Of a DNA stretch of 64,000 nt, positions 1-8,813 are shown piece by piece; position 1 is the stretch's first letter; each line of letters starts with the position of its first letter. The stretch comes from Bugulina stolonifera (taxonomy: Eukaryota; Bryozoa; Gymnolaemata; Cheilostomatida; Bugulidae): NCBI GenBank assembly GCA_935421135.1, contig OW285194.1:13043376-13107375 (forward strand), written 5' to 3'. Under the pieces are notes generated by a model that was given only the letters and a program-made list of their open reading frames with translations, made no database searches and was not told where the DNA came from. The position numbers and the translations under genes were made by a program.

Positions 1-2274
1 TACGTCCGCTGGGATGCATGAGGGGTAAGCGACCCTCTTGTCGAGCTTCATCGCCTTGAGGAAAAGCTGGAACATGTGGGAATCCACTTCATACTGGATG
101 GCTCCGTGGCCTGTCTGGCTTTGGTGCCGATAGACAGTCTCTGCATCACGGGCGCTGACTCCACAGGAACAGAAGAACTGGGTGAAGTGTTGGCGTGTGT
201 GAGCCTTGATGGTGTTCTCCGTCCCTTCTAGCTTACATAGTCGACAATAGGAGTTCCTTCCTCTACATCGGGCTGTCCGACGTATATCACTACTGGTCCG
301 TGGAGAGATCCAGCAAAGTTGAGACTGCGGCATAGGCGTCTCTGGAGAGGTCTCTATAAGAGAAAGTGTAGATACAAGAGGTTGATCATTTAGATTATCA
401 ATGTTTGCGTAGGCCGAGTCGTCTTCGTCATCCGACTCAGTCACATGGTGTACAATGTTATTGGAGTACATATGCGTGTCCGAGGTCGTCCCGGAGGGGA
501 GGCGGTGCATGTCCGAGTCGGTTAGGACGGCATCGTCCCGAAGCACCGAAGGTACTTCAGTATGACCCGACCCGACTGGCACGACCTCATCCCTCGAGGA
601 GTTCCCGAGATCAGCATATAAGTCGTCGTCGTCCAAAAGCAACAGTACCTCGTCCAAGTCTATTGGCTCACCTGGCAAGTCCATGAGTAGGCCGACTAGG
701 GAGGGCACCGTCCTTGTTGAGGAGTCTCGAATAGAGTGCTCTGCTGTCCGACTAGGTGTTGACTGAGTGGTGGTGGTGAAGGTACTGGGGGATCCATCTG
801 GATCCTGGCCTTTTATAGGTGTGGGGGCTGCCCTGGTTCTCCTTGTGGTGTGCGACGTTATGCCTGCAACACCTGGCTTCTCACCATGTAGTAGAACTAC
901 GTTGCGGCGGAAGTGCACTTGTCTGACCCCTGTTGTTAGATCTATTTTGATCTCAAGGTTGTCTGGGTCACCGGATCCGTCTGTGGAATTGGAGAGTAAA
1001 CACGGGCCTGGCCGTGTCGGCCTACGATAGGTAGTCGTCTGGGCAGCCCATTTGTGATGAATTTCTTCTAGTATAACCTCTGGGGGTCGGCCTCGCTTCC
1101 ACCGGGCCTTCCTCCTGTATGATAAGGGTCTGTTTTCCCTAGTGTAGGGCGTTAGCATCCGGACGTAGGAGGGTCTACCTTTTGAACCTCTGCCCCAGTC
1201 GGGCGGCGGGAATATCGGGTGCTGGAAATAGTCGACAGCTCCTTCCTCGAGGCGGTTTGCGCCTTGTCTACGCTCCTGGATGCGCGGCTTTTTAGCCTGT
1301 CGGCCCTGGTCCTCTACTTGCCTCTTTTTCTTCGCTGTTCCTCCCTCGGCTTCTAGCCCCCCTATCGGGTGGCCAGGGCGTCGGCATTGTGCTTCGACGC
1401 CATGCGGAGTTGTACTGGGCGGTAATGATCCTTTTCCTCCCTTGGCCCTGGATCCTCTGTGGGGGTGTCCTTGACGTCGGCATTGATCATCGACGTCGGG
1501 CGCAGGTGTACTAAGTGATGAGTTTCCCGTTCCTCCCTTGGCCCTGGATCCTCTGTTGGGGTGTCCTTGACGTCGGCATTGATCATCAACGTCGGGCGCA
1601 GGTGTACTAGGTACTGAATTATCCGTTCCTCCCTCGGCCCCTGGTCCTCTGTGTGGGTGTCCAGGACGTCGGCATGGGTCATCGACGTCGGGCGGAGGCG
1701 TACTAGGCTTCATCTCAGGCATCGTCCTCAATGTATAAGGGCTTCCCGTTCTATTGACACACGGCCATTGATCTCGGCTGGTGTATACCTTTGCGGTATG
1801 GCAGTTTACAGAGCACTTGTGTTTAGTCAGGTAGGGCATCCCTAGGACGCCATCTTCTGGTATGGAGCCGATGAGGAACAGTTCTTGGCTAAAGGTACGA
1901 CCGACTACCATAGGTAGCCTTACCATTCCCTCGAACCTGAGAGTCGAGCCGTTGGCCATCTTGCCATATGGCTGACTTACTGGTAGGACCTCTAGGTCGG
2001 GTCTCTGCAGCTTCTTCAGGGTGCGGGGTGATATGAGGTTGGTCGTACAGCCCGTGTCCAAGAGTAGGGTTACATCTTGGCTACATAGTCGTCCTTGTAT
2101 GTACAGGCTAGGTACATGCGGCTTTACATACGTCACTTGAGTCACTGTTTTAGAAGGGGGGTCGGCCTTGCCGACCGGATACTTGGGACGGTCTTCCGAG
2201 ATGGAAATGTGAGAGGTGTGAGGAACTTGTAGGGCCCGAGTGCCAGCCTCTACTGTCTCGGGCCGGAGCCTTTT
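1..2274 (-). CDS. Retroelement protease-linker-zinc-finger polyprotein (partial, -1 frame)
   Basis: This frame is entered from gag by a -1 shift and is open for about 750 codons to the window edge. A retropepsin comes first: LLLDTGCTTNLIS, with the catalytic DTG at 2058-2050. Next is a region with a 32-residue tandem repeat (1375-1690), then a basic segment, then a long Ser/Thr/Asp-rich acidic segment. Near base 1 there are two C2H2-like fingers: CRLC with HTRQH (C-X2-C-X11-H-X3-H), then CSC with RHQSQTGH (C-X-C-X12-H-X5-H). No RT motif (YxDD) is seen in the roughly 680 codons after PR, where RT normally follows within a short distance in Ty3 elements. RT may lie beyond the edge, or the element may be non-autonomous. 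Confidence 0.75.
1375..1690 (-). repeat. 96-bp in-frame tandem repeat in the retroelement polyprotein
   Basis: About 3.3 copies of a 96-bp unit, with equivalent positions near 1375, 1471, 1567 and 1663. The unit is exactly 32 codons and stays in the protease frame, giving repeated Pro/Asp/Arg-rich peptides such as DVDDQCRRQGHP. The two central copies are nearly identical and the outer copies are diverged. Confidence 0.85.
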
Positions 2275-2277
2275 CCC
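2233..2277 (-). promoter_or_regulatory. Programmed -1 ribosomal frameshift signal (gag/pol)
   Basis: On the minus strand the heptamer G GGA AAA (2277-2271) sits in the gag frame as X XXY YYZ. Six bases later an 8-bp perfect stem follows, GGCCCGAG (2264-2257) pairing with CTCGGGCC (2240-2233), with the gag stop codon (2252-2250) in its 16-base loop. The downstream protease frame is exactly -1 relative to gag. Slippery site, spacer and hairpin match the known architecture of retroviral -1 frameshift sites. Confidence 0.85.
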
Positions 2278-3110
2278 GACTCGGGTACTGGCGGCTCAGG
2301 ATATGTGGGGAGAGTGTTCCCATTGGTCCGTTGAGGAGGGGGACCAGGCTTTTTGCTGGTCTGCCAGGAGGGTCTGTTCCGAGGTCCTGGCGCTCTGGGG
2401 GCGTCTAGTAGTCCTCGAAGTCGTCTGACTTCTTGGCTGAGTGTCTGGATGGCCTCTTTCAGGTCGTTGATCCAGGTCAGGTCGGAGTCCACTGTATTTA
2501 TTTGGGGTGTCTCCGGCTCGGGTTCTGTGACTGCCCTGATTTGGTGTGCTTTACTTCCACGGGAAGGTCCCTTGACGAGCAAGAAGTCGTTTCCGGCTCG
2601 GACGGCCGAGTCCACATCTCTGGGGTTTATTGCCAAGAGGTGTCTCTGTAGGTGTCCGTCCTCAAGAGAGTTACTGAAGTTTTCCACAGCCAATACCCGG
2701 CGGTGCGCTTCGGGTAGTTCCTGGAAAGCCACATGTACAAGTTTCTTGACTAGGGTGGCATGTTCCTGTAATGACATGCCGGGATCTTTCCGCAGCTGTA
2801 TGAGCTGGAGTCTAGCTTCTTTATCAGTTAACCCGTATCGGGCGCGTAGAGCTTCGAAGATCCCTTCTGAGGTGCCGGGTCGGCCACACTCTTGTGCCGG
2901 TCCCTTGAGGGCCTCTCTTAGGTGAAGGTACATGGCTGCCGGGCTCCAGTCGTTTGCCTCGGCTATGGTCAGGAATTGTTCTATAAAGAACTCGACGTCT
3001 CCTTGTCCGTCGAACTGTGGTGTCTTGAAAGAGGGTTGAGGCGGCTGAGGTCGAGCTACTTCTATGTACTGTCCGATTACCTCTACTAGCCTGTCTATAT
3101 CGCTAGCCAT
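2250..3110 (-). CDS. gag: Retroelement Gag-like protein
   Basis: A 286-aa open frame on the minus strand. It begins about 390 bp after the 5' LTR end, at an ATG preceded by the LTR leader. The middle (about residues 30-180) resembles the Ty3/gypsy-type retrotransposon gag core: FDGQGDVEFFIEQFLTIAE, a segment with LRLR-type helices and 'LIQLRKDPGMSLQEHATLV'. That family forms the capsid of the virus-like particle. The C-terminal part is Pro/Arg-rich, and I see no CCHC zinc knuckle, which is usual at that position in many gypsy elements. The frame ends in TAG just after the GGGAAAA slip site, so it is probably also the N-terminus of a Gag-Pol fusion. Confidence 0.85.
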   Translation of the reverse strand: MASDIDRLVEVIGQYIEVARPQPPQPSFKTPQFDGQGDVEFFIEQFLTIAEANDWSPAAMYLHLREALKGPAQECGRPGTSEGIFEALRARYGLTDKEARLQLIQLRKDPGMSLQEHATLVKKLVHVAFQELPEAHRRVLAVENFSNSLEDGHLQRHLLAINPRDVDSAVRAGNDFLLVKGPSRGSKAHQIRAVTEPEPETPQINTVDSDLTWINDLKEAIQTLSQEVRRLRGLLDAPRAPGPRNRPSWQTSKKPGPPPQRTNGNTLPTYPEPPVPESGKGSGPRQ

Positions 3111-3480
3111 TGCTGAGTATAGATGGAGCCTCTTTGGTGAAGGGGACGTGTCGTCCTCGGTTTGATGTCTGTAGGGTGTCGGGTAGTTAGTTAACTACCG
3201 TAGTTTGTTAGGCCGGGTCGGCCTGATGGTCGTACTGAGCACCGTCAATCTATTCTGGATCCGAGGTCGGTCTTTGATTGAAGATCCGGCGTAGGTCGGG
3301 CTACATCCAGCGGAACCACGAGAATTATGGGTGCACTTTAGCGTTTGTCACCTTCTCGCATCCAAGGTTCCCGGGTCCGAGTCCTAAATCGCCGTAGAAG
3401 TATTGAAGAATGAGGTCGGTCGGTCACCCGAGTCCGAGGTCACCTTCCTTCTCTTCGTATCGTAAGAGTACGACCTTAGA

Positions 3481-3498
3481 ATCCCACCGCTGCCACCA
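3481..3498 (-). other. Primer-binding site, tRNA-Leu type
   Basis: The plus-strand sequence ATCCCACCGCTGCCACCA is what the 3' end of a tRNA-Leu of the TAG/AAG class would read, CCA included. The minus strand therefore carries the complementary PBS (starting TGGTGGCAG), one base inside the LTR. It does not match the 3' end of the two tRNA-Leu(CAG) genes in this window, which end CACTTCTGACA. Confidence 0.8.
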
Positions 3499-3499
3499 A

Positions 3500-4305
3500 T
3501 GTAATGGTTTCTGTGATTTGGTGCGGTCGTCCTTGGACGACTATCGACCCAGAAATGAAGTGCCTATGAGTGGTAATAGGACTTCGCATTACATGAAAGA
3601 TCGAGCGGTCTCAGTAGCCCAAATACTACCAAAGACGACCCATCTGATCTCAAGTCCGACCTTCAGACTATACAGTGAAAGAGAGTAATTCAACCTAGTA
3701 GGCGGTTCGCAAAGCGAATGACCTAGTAAAAGGAAGAGAAAGTCCCTGTATCAAGCATAGATGTGTCTTTATTGAAAGCCAAGTGTAGACTGAGACAATG
3801 AACAGTAAAACAGTGCCCTTTATATAGTATAAGGACTTCCGGCCGACATGACGTCGGGAAAAGACGACGTGTGGTCGTCCGGAAGTTGCGCAACAAGATG
3901 GCCGCCGGAAGCCCGACGGCCGACCCAAAATAGGTCGGGTTCTACAAAAGTTGCTTATAATGGTCCAATTCATGTACAAAATGAATATCAATGGATTCTG
4001 AGAGGTCGGGCCTCTGTACATGGGTATAAAAGGCATTAAAAGACTTAGAAACATTCATGTGACTATGTATAACAACATATAGTAAGATACATGAATAAGG
4101 AATGAGCATAAACACATGGAGACATATATATATAGACGGTAATTAAGTACTTTGAACATGCAATGCAGTTAAGGGTAAGTATACGAGCACTAATTGTGAG
4201 AATGTTAGTGTCAGGTGAGTAGCGCTGTAACAACTACTAGGCACTTAGGGTGCGGTGGAGCTTCGTCCGGGAGTTGGAGTCGTATACAAATGTCCTGTAC
4301 CATCA
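3500..4305 (-). mobile_element. 5' LTR of the retroelement (806 bp)
   Basis: Bounded by comparison with the copy at 6002-6796. On the minus strand it starts TGATGG and ends CCATTACA, the usual TG...CA ends. Promoter-like elements in the element's orientation are a TATAAA (plus-strand 3819-3824) and, about 50 bp on, an AATAAA polyadenylation signal (3768-3773), so R is short. Short open frames inside it recur in the other copy only because the LTR is repeated; they are not likely genes. Confidence 0.88.
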
Positions 4306-5603
4306 CAGTATTATTGAACAGATTCCTGAATAAGCTATACAGTCAGGCATTACAAAAGTTTGATAACAAAACTATAATAGAAATACACTATCTGGATAAT
4401 GTTTACATGTTATGATGATGCACTAGAATATGTATTTGTACTTTTAGGGGGAGGGGTGGCTATCATAATTAGTTATATATTCCATCATCTTAGCAGGTAT
4501 CTCAAGTTTTGGGAACCCCAGACCATGTCTGATAAAATGTCACCATGCTATAACGACATGCTGCAACACTAAAACTATAATGTGTGCGCATAAGCAACAC
4601 GGTAATGGCTATTCGTCGAACACTGATCTCTGCAATTCGTTGGTTATACAGTAGTCTGCCAAGAGCTAATTTCTTACTGCTGTTAACTTACAATGACATG
4701 GCATGTGTGTAGCTAATGGTATAAGTTACGTTTATGTAGACAAATTAATAGTCAATATATTATGTGAATAAGTATGAAGTTTATAAATTTCTTGCACACT
4801 TCTCATTATCAGAATACTAACATTGACACCAACGTCCGTAATCTCTATATTACTTTCTGTCTGGAGTTGAGTTTGGTAATCTGATGCGGCCAAAATCTAC
4901 AAATACAATCTACTGTCTACAGTTTACAGCCTACTATCTACTGTCTACAGTTTACAGCCTACTATCTACTGTCAACAGTTTACAGCCTACTATCTACTGT
5001 CTACAGTCTACAGCCCACTATCTACTGTCTACAGTCTACTGTCTTCAGTCTACAGCCTACTATCTACTGTCTCCAATCTTACAACTAGATGTTGCTGTAT
5101 TGCAAGTTAAAATTAGAAAATAAAGGAAATATGATAATAATAATAATAATTGACCATTCTATCCACTTCTGGTCTGCAGGCCGGCTGGGTGGGCTGAGCA
5201 TAAAGAATGTTGATATGCTGCTATTAGTGCTAAAGATTCGAGCAAGGGGAATGAATAGCAGTAGTGAAAGTGGGATAAGACATTATCAATGAATATAACA
5301 ACCATGGATTGGGCATTCTAAACGTTTTAGAACACCATCATGGGAAGGTTTATATTATAATGTATACAAGAACTCTGTACATAACTGAACGGTTCTGTAC
5401 AGATTTCTTGTATACATGAGTACTCCAAAAGAAGAAACTGTTTATTCTACAACGTGTAACTACTGTATATTATAGCTTTTACTCTCCAACTGATGGCTTA
5501 ACTAGTTCAATGCTCCAGTACAAAGTTCATACAATCTAAAATGTGAAGTTCATGTGACCGCCTGCATCACACTGCGTCACTCTACATAGTGATATACATG
5601 TAG
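4306..5603. repeat. Intergenic stretch with a 28-bp minisatellite (4903-5080)
   Basis: No gene is seen between the LTR and the prokineticin-like promoter. At about 4903-5080 there are around six copies of a 28-bp unit (ctactatctactgtctacag plus 8 bases). The rest is AT-rich unique sequence. Confidence 0.7.
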
Positions 5604-5610
5604 TATAAAA
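5604..5610 (+). promoter_or_regulatory. TATA box of the prokineticin-like gene
   Basis: TATAAAA lies 45 bp upstream of the ATG at 5655. This suggests a focused start near 5635 and a very short 5' UTR, as is common for highly expressed secreted-peptide genes. Inference from spacing. Confidence 0.6.
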
Positions 5611-5654
5611 CAGCTGACGCTCTTCCTACAGCACACATTCGTCAAAGACGCATA

Positions 5655-7970
5655 ATGGGGAAGGTTCTATTCTTGGCGACAATAGTGATTGCTGTGGTGT
5701 ACGCTACAGCCATACCAAAGGTATGTTACCATTAGCTTCTAGTTTCTAAGACTTGTACCGCCAGAAGTGGTATTTGATTTGTCTTCTATTACATTGTAGA
5801 CAAAGCAAAACTGAAATAAATATTTGCAAGCTATGTTCATCAGCGAATATCTGTACGTGAATCACATCAGTAAATAACTGCAACTAGTTCACTAGCTATA
5901 GCAGTTAAGCTGTATCAGCTTGAGCTTGAGAGAACTGATAATTTAGGCTAGAAAATTTACCTATCAAACACCGTTAGTTTTACCCATCTATGGCATTATA
6001 TTGTAATGGTTTCTGTGATTTGGTGCGGTCATCCTTGGACGACTATCGACCCAGAAATGAAGTGCCTATGAGTGGTAATAGGACTTCGCATTACATGAAA
6101 GATCGAGCGGTCTCAGTAGCCCAAATACTACCAAAGACGACCCATCTGATCTCAAGTCCGACCTTCAGACTATACAATGAAAGAGAGTGGTTCGACCTAG
6201 TAGGCGGTTCGCTAAGCGAATGACCTAGTAAAAGGAAGAGAAAGTCTCTGTATCAAGTATAGATGTGTCTTCATTGAAAGCCAAGCGTAGACTGAGACAA
6301 TGAACAGTAAAACAGTGCCCTTTATATAGTATAAGGACTTCCGGCCGACGTGACGTCGGGAAAAGACGACGTGTGGTCGTCCGGAAGTTGCGCAACAAGA
6401 TGGCCGCTGGAAGCCCGACGGCCGACCCAAAATAGGTCGGGTTCTACAAAAGTTGCTTATAATGGTCCAATTCATGTACAAAATGAATATCAATGGATTC
6501 TGAGAGGTCGGGCCTCTGTACATGGGTATAAAAGGCATTAAAAAGACTTAGTAACATTCATGCAGTTATATAGCGGAACAATACATGAATAAGTAGTGAG
6601 TATTAGCACATGGAGACACGTATGTAGGCAGTAATTAATGGTTTGGACACGCAATGCAGTTTAAGGTAAGTATACGAACACTAATTATGAGAATGTGAGT
6701 GTCAGATGAGTAGCGCTATAACAACTACTGAGCACTTTAGGTGCGATGGAGCTTCGTCCGGGAGTTGGAGTCGTATACAAATGTCCTGTACCATCATAAT
6801 ATTTTGACAGCTCTAAAAGTGTTAACAGAAATATTAGCATCCTATTTCTCACACCCTGCAGTGTCTGCATATCATGATACCCCGTTCAGACAGGTAGACC
6901 TAGTTTACACAGGCACAGGATACTTACTCCAGAGTCCCAAGTAGTGTAGCCTGTCGTCCTACTGGTGATTGATAGCTAAAAAGCAGAATCAGGGTCTTTC
7001 TATATTCTCTCCCCCTTATATCATATTATCTTAGCTATAGAAATAAATGCTATATACTTTGTGTTTACAATGTAGATATCAGCTTCATGTAAGACAGATG
7101 ACGATTGTGCAGAAGATTCCTGCTGCATTCCAATGATTGATTTTCACATCATGTATAAAAGAGAAATGAATTCCTATGGAAAAGTCCAACATCTCCCTGG
7201 TAAGATTACACATAGTGTCTACACAACCTTTTAGATCGGCTTAGGCTGCAAATACAAATGACAAGATGGCTGCCAATGAGCTATATTTATTTGGTTAGAT
7301 GAAACCGTTCCTGGCACACTAGGGTTTCCCACATGTACATGAGGTATTGCATGATATGGCTAACACTGACTGTGGATGTGTATGACTTTTACATACACCA
7401 AGATGTAACAGACTGTATTTGATTGTATTTCTAGACAGGATGAAAGGTGGAAGATGTGTGAAATACATAAAAGAGGATGGGAGTTGTCACATGCTGGGAT
7501 TTGCTACTTGTGGCTGTGAACCAGGTATTTCAGCAATGTTTCCTTCATCTATTTTGTTATACAACTCACTGGAAGAGTAATATTCATGTACATGAAAAAC
7601 ACTCACCGGGCTTATACTCCTCAATGTGACCAGCCCCTTGCAGCTCGCACTGCCAGGTGCCAGTGCTGGCCAACTCCCTGTGAGAAAAGGCCCAGATGAC
7701 ATGGCCTTTTTTTGACAGGGGCTGAGGAGTTGCCTTGAAGCCATGCTGGCTTGCATGTATTAATACATGTATAAAAGTATTAGTTTTATAATTTCATGAT
7801 ATTAGTCTTACATACTAGATTACATTCATTCAGGTACCAAGTGTATTTACTATCCGGAGCCAGAAAGAAGTATTTTGCTGCCAATAAAGCACAAACCAGA
7901 AGCAATTGTTGCTAAAAGATTGTGGCAATTCAAACCAGGAAAGTCAATCTGTGAGGCAGAGTCAGAATAA
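5655..7970 (+). CDS. Prokineticin/astakine-like secreted ten-cysteine protein
   Basis: Four exons, 5655-5720, 7076-7199, 7435-7524 and 7834-7970, join in phase (0, 1, 1) to give 138 aa. Residues 1-20 are a clear signal peptide (MGKVLFLATIVIAVVYA). The mature part has ten cysteines spaced as in the prokineticin/colipase/Dickkopf-C fold: C-X5-C-X4-CC, then single C, single C, C-X-C (TCGC), C and C. Segments include CKTDDDCAEDSCC and GFATCGCEPGTKC. Vertebrate prokineticins are GPCR ligands and invertebrate astakines are haematopoietic cytokines. The AVIT N-terminus needed for vertebrate receptor activation is absent, so the receptor is unknown. A solo LTR sits in intron 1. The gene converges on STX5. 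Confidence 0.8.
6002..6796 (-). mobile_element. Solo LTR in intron 1 of the prokineticin-like gene
   Basis: Nearly full-length copy (795 bp) of the LTR at 3500-4305 with scattered substitutions and small indels, and no internal sequence on either side. It is antisense to the host gene. The TATA region is kept (ctttatatagtataagg), but the antisense polyadenylation signal AATAAA of the other copy is changed to AATGAA. Flanks (ttatat / taatat) give only an imperfect target duplication. Most likely formed by LTR-LTR recombination. Confidence 0.9.
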
Positions 7971-8813
7971 TTCACTGCATGTATTTACACTAATCACTTT
8001 TCAACAAAAACTAACAATTGATTGCAGCTACAATTATTATTATTTTAGTAATCTTGGTAGTGGTAAATAATTTATAATAGAATTTCGATTAAATTTTGTT
8101 CAAGCAGAGAAAAACATTTATTATTATATTTTATTCAGCTTCAAGTTGCTAACTGGGCTCATAACTCTGTCTATTTCAAGTAACTATCATACAAAAAATA
8201 TTATAGTAGTAGTAGTAGTAGTAGTCGTAGTAGTGTAGTAGTAGTAGGTCTATGTCATTTAATTTCATAATAACAACATCCGTTGTTGAGTGTCTGCAGA
8301 AAACATAATAATTGTGGTATACTGCAAAGCTGTGTAGAATACATCACCAGTAACCAACAGTGTGAACAGCACACTATTACACTTTTGTGTCTGCACTACC
8401 TAAATTTCAGGTACAGGCAAACTTGCTCAAGATTTTCCCAGCCAAACACAAAATCCTGAGTGCACCAATGAGCTAGGGGTGATTTCCTCTCCAGACCTAC
8501 ATGTAACTATTTTGGTATAGCTGAAGCTGTTATGAGAATAAAATGTAATATAGACATAAGTGATAATGTAGGGTGGAAATCGGAGTCATCCTCTCTCGAT
8601 TATTGAATCAACGAGATGATAACTCCAACTTTGACCAGTAGATTATCTACTACATAATGATTATTGTTGGACAATTAAAAATCTACAGCAATAACAAACG
8701 TTGAAGGACTTTTTCTGATATATCTTAGAGAATTTATTGGAACTCCAATACATGTTAGTTAACAAAACAAACATTTATAATATATGCTTATATAAAAATA
8801 AAATTTGACATTT
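7971..8813. other. Convergent intergenic region with GTA-repeat microsatellite
   Basis: Contains a (TAG)n microsatellite at 8204-8248, a plus-strand AATAAA at 8538-8543 that may end the prokineticin-like transcript, and a minus-strand AATAAA (plus-strand TTTATT, 8733-8738) about 80 bp beyond the STX5 stop. No coding potential seen. Confidence 0.6.

Larger units (their letters stand above)
1..4305 (-). mobile_element. LTR retroelement, 5' part (runs off left edge)
   Basis: Reading on the minus strand the element has, in order, a 5' LTR (4305 to 3500), a primer-binding site (3498 to 3481), a gag reading frame (3110 to 2250), a -1 frameshift signal, a retropepsin and a long open reading frame that is still open at base 1. 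All frames are intact, so this copy looks young. A second LTR copy lies at 6002-6796. The PR motif and tRNA-primed LTR structure fit a Ty3-like or related LTR retrotransposon, but no reverse transcriptase is inside the window, so the family is not proven. The 3' LTR and target duplication lie outside the window. Confidence 0.9.

Noticed and set aside
2353..2925. 190-aa plus-strand open frame
   Set aside because: Antisense shadow of gag; no independent features.
3848..4039. Short frames recurring at 3410-4054 and 5990-6541
   Set aside because: They recur because the LTR is duplicated; no codon-like constraint is visible and they overlap LTR promoter elements.
5996..6802. Perfect target-site duplication around the solo LTR
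   Set aside because: Flanks ttatat and taatat differ by one base; cannot be called exact.
7590..7760. GC-rich block in intron 3 of the prokineticin-like gene, possible SINE
   Set aside because: No clear A/B boxes, poly-A tail or target duplication; only composition stands out.
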